Origin: Glycine soja
Lineage: Eukaryota > Streptophyta > Magnoliopsida > Fabales > Fabaceae
Direction: 5' to 3'
DNA: 64,000 nucleotides
Assembly: GCF_004193775.1 (NCBI RefSeq)
Contig: NC_041021.1
Span: 36,777,718-36,841,717 of the forward strand
Shown here: positions 24,353 to 36,110 of the stretch, piece by piece
Layout of the letters: every line of letters begins with the position of its first letter
How positions within the stretch are numbered: the stretch's first letter is position 1
The notes under the pieces: model-generated
What the model was told of the DNA's origin: nothing
Database searches by the model: none
Seen by the model: only the letters and a program-made list of their open reading frames with translations
Program-made: the position numbers and the translations under genes

Positions 24353-24631
24353 ACTAATAGCTACGCCTTCAAAACTTCTAAACTAATTCTAACAACCTCT
24401 AGATGCTTCAAACTTCAAACATCTTCCAGTCTATTATTGATGCACCAAAACTCTATAAAACACAATTAAAACTACAAAATTCACTGAAATTAATTTCATT
24501 AAACTAAAAGTCTAAAAGAAAACTAAATCTTACTTTATTGAGATCAAAATAAGCATTACAAGAGAAGAAATGAGATAATTGCTATATGATTTAAGTTCAA
24601 AAACCAAGTATGCATAGCAATTACCACTTAC
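24353..24631. other. Short AT-rich spacer
   Basis: No feature recognised. It lies between the solo LTR and the 39-bp repeat array. Confidence 0.4.
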
Positions 24632-25822
24632 TAGGCCTTTGTCATTCATTGGTGTTGCACTACTTGGGCCTTATTAGATCTTAATCAATCATTAGTGTTA
24701 CACTTGAGTATTATTGGGCCTTGGTCAATCATCAGTGCTACATCTAGGGGACCTTATTAGGCCCTGGTCAATCATTAGTACTACACCTTATTGGGTCCTG
24801 GTCAATCATCAATGTTGCACTTGGGTCTTGGTCAATCATAAGTGTTATAATTGGACTTTGTTGGATCTTAATCAATCATTAGTGTTACACTTAGGTCTTA
24901 TTGAGTCATAATCAATCATTAGGCTTACACTTGAGCCAGAATTGGGTCATAATCAATCATTAGTGTTATACTTTGGCCTTATTGGACCTTGGTCAATTAT
25001 CAATATTGTACTTAGGCCTTATTGTGCCTTAGTAAATCATGAGTCACTTGAACCTTATTGGGCATGAGTCAATCATTAGTGTTATACTTGGGTCATACTA
25101 GGCTTCGGTCAATCATCAATGTTATACTAGGATCTTATTCGGCCTTGGTTAATCATCAATATTATACCTAGGCCTTATTGGGCATTGCTCAATCATGTGT
25201 TACACTTGGGTCTTTGTCAATCATTAGGCTTATAATTAGGATTTATTCGACCTTGGTCAATCATCAATATTTCACTCGGTTCTTGGTCAATGATAAGTGT
25301 TACACTTAGGCCTTATTGGGCATTAGTCAGTGATAAGTGTTACACTTGAGTCTTATTAGGTCTTGGTCAATTATTAATGTTATACTTGGGTCTTATTGAG
25401 TCATAATCAATCACCAATGTTACACTAAGGCCTAACTAGATCTTAACCAATCATTAGGGGCTACACTAGGGCCTAATTGGGCCTTGGTCAATCATTAGTA
25501 TGACACCAAGGCCTTATTGATCCCTAGTCAATCATCAGTGTTGCACTTGCGACTTACTGGATCTGGATCAATTATAAGTGTTACACTTGGGGTTTTATTG
25601 AGTCTTGTTTAATCATTAGTGTTATGTTTAGGCCTTATTAAATCTTTATCAAATATTAGTGTTACACTTGAACCTTATTAGGTTATAATCAATTACCAGT
25701 GCTACACTTGAACATATTATATCATAATCAATCCTTAGTTTTACTCTTGAGTTTTATTGGATCTTGGTCAATCATTAATACTATACCTAGGACTTATTAG
25801 ACCATGATCAATCATCAATCGC
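24632..25822. repeat. About 39-bp tandem array, roughly 30 diverged copies
   Basis: The core tcaatcattagtgttacac recurs about 30 times, alternating with cttattgggccttgg-like text, with a mean spacing near 39 bp. Copies differ by several bases and by small indels, so the array is old. It directly adjoins the CACTA right end. Confidence 0.9.
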
Positions 25823-26146
25823 TAAAGAAAAAAAATGTTTTGTTATTTTGTGACCGAAAATAATTCAGTCAATATTCATAAGTGTCCATGACCAAAATAA
25901 AATTACTAAGCCAATTTAAACTACAATCACTAAGTCAGTCGCTAGTATTTTCAAAAACATTTTGCTTAACCATATTGTGACCAAATGAGAGATTACATGC
26001 ATTGCTACTGAAAATGTGTTTGCCAATTTGGTCGCTAAGTTGGGCAAATGACTAATGATATTTTCAGTTGCTAAAGCAGTTGCAATTTGTCACCAACTTT
26101 TATTGGTCGTTGATTTCGGTCGCTATTCAGTGTTTTCTGGTAGTGC
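25823..26146. mobile_element. CACTA element right terminus
   Basis: The plus strand ends TTTTCTGGTAGTG near 26146; its complement CACTACCAGAAAA is a canonical CACTA terminus. Inward are repeated forms of ggtcgctaa and ttagcgaccg in both orientations. The left end of the same family was not found, so the element is partial or rearranged. Confidence 0.75.
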
Positions 26147-27186
26147 TAAACTTATTATAAATATGCATGTCAAACTTTGAATATGAGTGTGCTGGCAGAC
26201 TTGTAATCTCTAGGTTTTTCGTTGATCGATAGATTCTCACTTTTTATGTGTCAATGGATAATTTCACAGTAATTAGTTGAAGATTAAGAAACTGTTGAGC
26301 TAGCAATGTGCAGTATTTTCCTCTTGACAATATTGGCACAATGCAGAAGGCACCTATCTTAGCATCTAGAAAATTCAATTTCATTTGATCCACCCACATC
26401 TCCTTTTTTTTTTCTCTCTCTCTCCCTCTCTTCCTCTTTCTTCAAATTATATCATAAATCTTATAATACCTATATATTTCTCTCTCTCATTAGGTGTCTA
26501 TTAGCATTTTGAGTGTTCATTTATCTTTTTTCTTTTTTAAATGCAAAGGAAAAAAGGTAAAAATGCAATAATTCTTGACACATGTAATATTGTTGATGGC
26601 TGGACAGTTCCATAAACATTAATGATCACCAGTTTTGTAGGGTCTTATTTCTTATTTAATTATTCTCTCTCCTAATTTAAGAGTAAGACTCACTAAAATT
26701 GGTGATTTTTAAGAAAAGTTTATTGAAAATCAAGTTTTCATAGTGTATTTTTTTATACGTACTCTTACATAATGGAAACATGATTTTGTTGTGTATTTTA
26801 TCAACAAATCACATTTCTGTAAAAGGTTATTTTCAGAACAAAATTATTTTTGAAGCACATGAGGTTTGAGTAGCAAATGTGAAGTTATAAATAGCAATTT
26901 CCTGGGAGGGAGCGAGCAGAACCCACTATCTCCAGGCCCACCCATCTCCAATACTAGTTCAAGTAAAGCCCAATCCAATCCAAAACGCTTTTTGGTATAT
27001 GTTTGCATTTAGGAAAAAAAAAAAGTCCCCTAATTCTCCGTAGTCCATACAAGGGAAGGGGTTAATGCGATTTTACTCACAAGTACTTGTGCTTTGGGAA
27101 CAAATTTTGGTCTGAAAATCGTTGCTTTGCAGAGTATAAGATCTTGCTCCCACGTCTCTGATTACTTGCAAGCTTCATCTGCACTC
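26147..27186. promoter_or_regulatory. Upstream region and leader of the ECHIDNA gene
   Basis: A CT-rich stretch lies at 26400-26445. The last 150 bp before the ATG at 27187 have the mixed composition of a transcribed leader. I could not fix a TATA box or start site. Confidence 0.4.
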
Positions 27187-29766
<2,580 letters not shown>

Positions 29767-30793
29767 TCGTCAAAGATGGAAATGCAAGTTGAACCGTTCA
29801 TTATTGAGATGCGGTGGAAGTTTGTACATGATTATTTCGGCCAGGAGCATCGAATTGGATTGATCAAACTTGCATAGTTACTGATATAGCAAATGCAAAA
29901 TTTTGTACTTTTTACATGAAATGGCTTGAATGAGACTTTGATGATCAAATTACATAGTAAAACAGTTCTTTGTAGGTGTAAATCATGTTTTTTTCTTGTA
30001 TTCTTTTTGCATCGAAGGATTAAGATTTATATTCTGTATTGACTGCAATAAATCTTTATGGCATATAATCAGGATATTGACTCTTGGAAATTGAAGGATA
30101 ATTATAAATTACGAGGTTGCATCATCACCGTTGATTGGTCACAATTGTTTCACTGACCAAAATATATGTACAACTTAAATCAAATTTAGAAAGATTTAAC
30201 AAGAAGCGAAAATACTCGTCTGGTCAGATAGAGGTAATTTCAAAGAACAATTTGCGAAATACACCCGTGACACTATTTTTTAATATCTTTAATTAGGTGG
30301 ATCTGTTGATCCATTTGATGGTGCTTTATACTTTCCAAAACCTATAATTTTATTTTGCAGATTATTTGCACTTTTAACAAATACAATATTTTGTCAAATA
30401 ATAATAAAAAAAAAATTAAAGATACATTTGAGGATTAGATTTTGGAGGGGATGGCAGATGAGTAAATATTTTTTTAAATAGTTATATAATGTTTATAAAA
30501 GTAAGTAAAAGATTAACATATTCAATTAATGGTAATATATCATTTTTTAAAATGAAATTAAAAAATAAATGTCATTTCACAATTATTAAGTTTAAAGACT
30601 TTAAATAAACTGCCATAAATTAATGTGATATTATTTTATCCCTAAATATGACAATTTTTTTTTTAATTTTGTTTGTCCCATCTTATAACTTTCATTTCTC
30701 AGTGAAAAATATTTTCAATTCGTACGCTTTAAATCTGCTCTACTTGCTGGAATTTTGGTGCTTTGATTTTAATTTGAGTTTTTTTTATTTCAT
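29767..30793. other. ECHIDNA 3' UTR, then intergenic DNA
   Basis: The 3' UTR probably ends near 30060. The rest is AT-rich with no recognisable feature. Confidence 0.45.
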
Positions 30794-30894
30794 ATGAAGA
30801 GAATGTTAGACAAACAGCTCTCGGGGCACCGTATGGATCGCTCCATTTGTGCCTGGTTCTGGGAACAAGCCATTTCACCAGGCGACTCCTTCAA

Positions 30895-30895
<1 letters not shown>
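30794..30895 (+). other. Possible orphan exon (34 codons), function unknown
   Basis: ATG at 30794 opens a frame (MKRMLDKQLSG then SICAWFWEQAISPGDSFK) that ends at AAG/gtttat, a usable donor, just before a (TA)n tract. Base composition is clearly more mixed than its surroundings. No downstream exon was found and I do not recognise the protein. Confidence 0.25.

Positions 30896-30897
<2 letters not shown>

Positions 30898-30927
<30 letters not shown>
30898..30927. repeat. (TA)n microsatellite
   Basis: About 15 TA units. Confidence 0.9.
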
Positions 30928-30929
<2 letters not shown>

Positions 30930-32622
30930 CTGAGATTTTTTAATTTAATTTCATTCAGTTTATGACTATTTTATAAAACCTTTTTTTTAAGCAACAACTG
31001 GTGATTGCCTCTTTTGGGCTGCACAAAAATTGAAATGCCACCCTTGTTGGCCATTGAGGTGTATAACTGAAGCCTAATGAATGCCTGAATGTTACCTTAA
31101 CACAACTTGTTGGCCATTGTCAGATCCAAACATCGATAGACTTTTTGCACCTACCATGCAGGGAATTGGGGCAGTGAAGTACCTTAACACAACTTAATAT
31201 TATAGGAGAAGGTTGGCTAATAGTAATTGGCCCTTTCCACCTACAATATATGTATATGACTTCAAGATTCGTGCTTTTTTTCTTGATTTTTTTTTAGTTT
31301 TTTCCGGAGGTTCAAAATTATGAACAATGGCAAATAAGGGCTCTTGTTTTAATTTTCAAGACAAGAAAAGGCAACTCAAACAGGATATATAATTTTGGGT
31401 GCAAAATCCTTCTTGGTCTCAGCTAGAAAAAAGTGAATAGCAGATTCATCCATTCACCAAATATTTATATTCGTAAGAAAGGATTGATCCATGTGTCATA
31501 TGAAATGCTATCATAACAGAACAAACATGAAGAATATGAAAAGTATAACTATGAATCACAATTACTCATGACAGAATGATGAGTGATTCAACAAATAAAT
31601 ATCAAGCTAGGTTTCTGAAACACATGCGATTGGCACACAAGGACATAGAAAATGAGGAACTTTTAGCAATCATCGCACACAAACGTGTAAAGGAAACACA
31701 CAACACCATGTCCTTGAAAATTTGAAAAATTCCTCTGGGTATAGCAATGAAAAAATAATGAATACTTAGTTATCTTGAGACGCCATTCTCAGAAGAAACT
31801 GTTATTGTTAGAAGTGTCTGTATCGTCATCCAATTATTATAAGTTATCTTTTGAATTATTTTAAATAATTATTTTAAAAAATAATAAATTTATCAATCAT
31901 AAGTTATTATTTAAATTATTTTATATAATTAATAAAGTTAATAAATTGTGGATAATTTATACTAGAATGCATAATTTATTTTCTCTAATAAAAAACAATT
32001 AATAAGAATTAAAACTAAATGAACAAATGAAAATTAATAACTTATAATAGCTTGTTCGGTTTGGGGTTGGGGTTTATTCCCCTTTTTGTTAAAACTGTAT
32101 CTATTCCTAAACTCCAGTAGTGGATCCGAAGCCAGCTTCAGCTCTGAGCGTAGAATCCAAATCCTGAACCTCAACAACCTGCGGCATCACCATCTGCTGG
32201 ATTATCAACAGTATCACCCCTGTAATCCGCGTCGATCACGCCCGCTCCCACATCGGTCGAGTGCTTCCATGCTAATCCAGATCGCGGTGCTGAAAAACAA
32301 AACAAAACGGGGAGATTTAAAGTTAGCCCTCGGCTGGGAAAGAAAGAAGGGAGGGGAAAAGATCGCTTAAGACCCGCTCCGTCATCGGCCTCATGATCAC
32401 CGCCTCACACAACAAAGTCTCCGATAATGGAGTCAAAATCGCTGACCCAAGCGGCGGCATGCTCTCTCAGCATTGGGAATCCTTCGCCGACGCCCTCGCC
32501 AACGCCCCTTCTCCCCAACACCTCCTCCTGGTTAGTTAGCTTATTAGCACCAATAATTTCTTCCCACACTACCCTTTTTGTTGAAACCGTGTTTGGCGAA
32601 TGTGGTTATGTACAGTTGATAA

Positions 32623-34923
32623 ATGAATTCGTGGAGAAAGAAGGGATCTCGGTGGGTGGGGACTGGCAAGTCGAAGTGCTTTTGGGGAGAGACACGAGAC
32701 CAAGTGGAGATGCTTTGCTTCAAGCAGCTAAACAGGCATGAACAAGGTTTTAAATTACAGTCAATCTTCCCGCGGATTTTGAAGTCTTCATTTCGCAATG
32801 TTTATCGCATCAACCATTCCCGACCCCGAAAATCCCCATTTCCGTTTCCGAAAAGAACCGAATGCGACGAGTCTCTGCTTCTACATTACCTATCCAATGG
32901 GTGGCTAAACGACGCGCGAAACCTCCTCCAAAATTCCTCTGGAGGTGACCTCCACTTGCGTGTTGTTCGCTGGACCTCGCTACTCTCCAACTTCTCCCGC
33001 CACGGTTTTGTGGCCGAAGCTCGCACACTCTTCGACATAATGCCCCACAGAAACCTCGTCTCTTACAATTCCATGTTGTCCGTGTACCTCCGCTCCGGCA
33101 TGCTTGACGAGGCTTCCCGCTTCTTCGACACCATGCCGGAGAGGAACGTCGTGTCTTGGACCGCAATGCTCGGTGGGTTCTCGGATGCCGGGAGGATCGA
33201 AGATGCGAAGAAGGTGTTTGATGAAATGCCTGAGAGAAATGTTGTTTCGTGGAACGCGATGGTGGTGGCTTTGGTTAGGAATGGGGATTTAGAGGAAGCG
33301 AGGATTGTTTTTGAGGAGACTCCTTATAAGAATGTGGTTTCATGGAATGCTATGATCGCGGGGTATGTTGAGAGAGGGAGAATGAATGAGGCAAGAGAAT
33401 TGTTTGAGAAGATGGAGTTTAGGAATGTGGTTACTTGGACTAGCATGATATCTGGTTATTGCCGTGAGGGAAATTTGGAGGGGGCTTATTGTTTGTTCCG
33501 GGCTATGCCGGAGAAAAATGTTGTTTCTTGGACTGCTATGATTGGTGGCTTTGCTTGGAATGGCTTTTATGAAGAGGCATTGTTGCTTTTTCTTGAGATG
33601 TTGAGAGTTTCTGATGCAAAGCCCAATGGTGAGACCTTTGTTTCTCTTGTTTATGCTTGTGGTGGTTTGGGTTTTTCTTGCATTGGCAAGCAGTTACATG
33701 CTCAGCTGATTGTTAACAGCTGGGGGATTGATGATTATGATGGTAGGTTGCGAAGAGGTCTTGTTAGGATGTACTCTGGGTTTGGTCTTATGGACTCTGC
33801 ACACAATGTGCTTGAAGGTAATCTGAAAGATTGTGATGATCAGTGTTTTAATTCCATGATAAATGGTTATGTTCAGGCCGGTCAGCTGGAAAGCGCTCAA
33901 GAGTTGTTTGACATGGTACCTGTTCGGAACAAGGTTGCATCCACCTGCATGATTGCTGGCTATCTTAGTGCCGGCCAAGTACTAAAGGCTTGGAATTTGT
34001 TTAATGACATGCCTGATAGGGATTCCATTGCGTGGACTGAGATGATTTATGGGTATGTGCAGAATGAGCTCATTGCTGAAGCCTTCTGCTTGTTTGTTGA
34101 GATGATGGCTCATGGTGTTTCTCCTATGAGTTCTACATATGCTGTTCTATTTGGAGCCATGGGTTCAGTTGCTTATCTTGATCAGGGGCGGCAATTACAT
34201 GGTATGCAGTTGAAGACAGTGTATGTATATGATTTGATTCTTGAGAACTCTCTAATTGCAATGTATACAAAATGTGGGGAGATAGATGATGCATATAGGA
34301 TATTCTCTAACATGACTTACCGGGACAAAATTTCTTGGAACACCATGATCATGGGCCTTTCAGATCATGGGATGGCCAACAAGGCTTTAAAAGTGTATGA
34401 AACTATGCTTGAATTTGGAATTTATCCAGATGGCCTTACATTCCTTGGTGTCCTGACAGCATGTGCTCATGCGGGTCTTGTTGATAAAGGGTGGGAGTTA
34501 TTTCTTGCCATGGTTAATGCTTATGCTATTCAACCTGGTTTGGAGCATTATGTTAGTATTATCAATCTTCTGGGCCGAGCAGGAAAGGTGAAGGAAGCAG
34601 AGGAGTTTGTCTTGAGGCTACCAGTTGAACCAAATCATGCCATTTGGGGAGCATTGATTGGAGTATGTGGGTTTAGTAAAACAAATGCAGATGTTGCTAG
34701 GCGTGCGGCCAAACGACTGTTTGAGTTGGAACCTTTAAATGCACCAGGCCATGTGGCCCTTTGTAACATATATGCCGCAAATGATAGGCATATTGAGGAT
34801 ACTAGTTTAAGAAAAGAAATGAGGATGAAAGGTGTGAGGAAGGCACCTGGATGTAGTTGGATATTGGTGAGGGGGACAGTTCATATTTTCTTCTCAGACA
34901 ACAAATTACATCCGCGTGTTTAA
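32623..34923 (+). CDS. PLS-class PPR protein (E/E+ type), chimeric N-terminus
   Basis: An intronless 766-codon frame. From about residue 50 it is a PLS-type pentatricopeptide protein: NVVSWTAMLGGFSDAGRIED, NVVSWNAMVVALVRNGDLEE, KPNGETFVSLVYACGGLG and so on. It ends with E-type motifs and an E+-like block (GCSWILVRGTVHIFFSDNKL then HP). Such proteins bind organellar RNA and often act in C-to-U editing. No DYW domain is present. The first 47 residues come from AGM exon 2 and intron 2 read in another frame. The PPR-derived DNA begins at about 32764, where an Arg/Ser-rich stretch (ILKSSFRNVYRINHSRPRKS) looks like a targeting peptide whose own ATG is missing (ATT at the likely spot). The stop TAA (34921-34923) falls on the right-hand junction, so the C-terminus is probably clipped too. 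The frame is free of stops, unlike its copy at 49-54 kb. Confidence 0.85.
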   Translation: MNSWRKKGSRWVGTGKSKCFWGETRDQVEMLCFKQLNRHEQGFKLQSIFPRILKSSFRNVYRINHSRPRKSPFPFPKRTECDESLLLHYLSNGWLNDARNLLQNSSGGDLHLRVVRWTSLLSNFSRHGFVAEARTLFDIMPHRNLVSYNSMLSVYLRSGMLDEASRFFDTMPERNVVSWTAMLGGFSDAGRIEDAKKVFDEMPERNVVSWNAMVVALVRNGDLEEARIVFEETPYKNVVSWNAMIAGYVERGRMNEARELFEKMEFRNVVTWTSMISGYCREGNLEGAYCLFRAMPEKNVVSWTAMIGGFAWNGFYEEALLLFLEMLRVSDAKPNGETFVSLVYACGGLGFSCIGKQLHAQLIVNSWGIDDYDGRLRRGLVRMYSGFGLMDSAHNVLEGNLKDCDDQCFNSMINGYVQAGQLESAQELFDMVPVRNKVASTCMIAGYLSAGQVLKAWNLFNDMPDRDSIAWTEMIYGYVQNELIAEAFCLFVEMMAHGVSPMSSTYAVLFGAMGSVAYLDQGRQLHGMQLKTVYVYDLILENSLIAMYTKCGEIDDAYRIFSNMTYRDKISWNTMIMGLSDHGMANKALKVYETMLEFGIYPDGLTFLGVLTACAHAGLVDKGWELFLAMVNAYAIQPGLEHYVSIINLLGRAGKVKEAEEFVLRLPVEPNHAIWGALIGVCGFSKTNADVARRAAKRLFELEPLNAPGHVALCNIYAANDRHIEDTSLRKEMRMKGVRKAPGCSWILVRGTVHIFFSDNKLHPRV

Positions 34924-35707
34924 GAGATAAGGGTATGAAAGCTTCAGAGCAGGATTACTTTGAACAGCTTTCAAGCTCATTCAGGTTAGTCCAATCCTGA
35001 TATTCTTGTGGTAGATGAACATTGCTTCATGTTGTTCCTTTCTTTTGTTGATTTTTAAATCATCAATGAGCACATCCTTTTAGGGTCATTGTGTGATTGG
35101 ATCAGGTGCTTAGTGGATTTGATCCCAGCTGAAAAATGTAAGTTTGATGGGGTGAACAACAAAGTGGTAGTGGATGCAGCTAATGGGGTTGGTGGAGTGA
35201 AACTTAAATATTTAGGGAAATTGTTGAATGGTTTGATTATTGAGGTTCGGAACAGCAGTGAAGATGGAGGTGTACTGAATGATGGAGTTGGTGCTGATTA
35301 TGTGCAAAAAGAGAAGGTTCTTCCAAACAGCTTTGGTTCTAAAGACACCGGGATAAGGTTAGTCTGCTGATAATCTTGTGTTAGAAGTGAAGTTCATGCA
35401 GGCATGCTGCTTGACATTTCTATACTAATATGAAATTATGAAGTGTATATCTGCATCCCAGTAATATTCCAATAAATAAGTTGAGATTTTCTTTCTAACA
35501 ATTTAATCAGTCTGCAATTCTGCATGGTTACCTTACCGTAAGTAATTCCAACCACAATTGTAGAAATGGAAGGCTTGTTGTTCATTGAAACTTACAAATT
35601 TGTAACCATGAATTGATAGTTTGTTAACATAATCCTTGAAATAATTTCACTTAAAAAAATAATAAACAAAAACATTCGACTTAAAAGGACTAGGCTTCTG
35701 GCTTGTA

Positions 35708-35940
35708 AGTAATTTTAATCAGTGGTCTAGTAATATTAGAGAAGGGTTTTTGTATTAGGATAGAAAAGTCACAGAGATTAGCAGTAGCTTTATAGATTGG
35801 TGAAGCCTGTTTTGGTTCCTTACTAGACTCTATTCAGTCTGATTTGGAACCAACTCTATGGCCATCCAAATACATGTATTTCAGTACCTCTGGTACTCAC
35901 ATCTATTTATATAAATATATATTTTTGCTGATAAAAAAAA
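35708..35940 (+). mobile_element. 5'-truncated LINE-like tail with oligo(A)
   Basis: The segment ends gtacctctggtactcac, an AT-rich part, tttttgctgat and a run of A. The same ending occurs at 38620-38683. Relative to the intact AGM copy it replaces about 195 bp, including the exon 5 acceptor. No target duplication is visible, which fits an insertion with deletion. Confidence 0.6.
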
Positions 35941-36110
35941 AGTTTGGATGGAGATGTTGATCGGCTTGTTTATTTTATTATGCCACCTAAAAGCAGTGGT
36001 AGGATTGACCTTGTTGATGGGGACAAGATACTATCCCTGTTTGCCTTATCTATTAGGGAGCAACTATGCTTTCTTAATGAGAAAGAAGACATGGAAAATT
36101 GCAACTAAGC

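Larger units (their letters stand above)
31918..36110 (+). pseudogene. Rearranged AGM (phosphoacetylglucosamine mutase) copy
   Basis: Near-identical pieces of the intact AGM gene at 44111-48025 lie here in the same order. They are: 5' flank (31918-32254); the 3' part of exon 1 (32360-32530); exon 2 (32616-32735); 61 bp of exon 3 (about 34922-34986); exon 4 (35106-35357, frame open); and 5' exon 5 (35941 to about 36110). Missing are the start codon and first 51 codons (105 bp of unrelated filler at 32255-32359), most of exon 3 (replaced by a 2.16-kb PPR gene), the exon 5 acceptor (lost at a LINE-like insertion) and exons 6-8. The metal loop reads DGDVDR instead of DGDADR. It cannot make a mutase. 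Its high identity to the intact gene, introns included, indicates a recent duplication. Confidence 0.93.

Noticed and set aside
24012..24911. Plus-strand ORFs in the solo LTR and the 39-bp array
   Set aside because: They follow the repeat period or the gcttagcg motif, not a protein pattern.
32086..32370. Plus-strand ORF MLKLYLFLNSSSG, repeated at 43858
   Set aside because: It lies in the duplicated upstream flank of AGM and is not in frame with any exon. It appears twice only because the block is duplicated.
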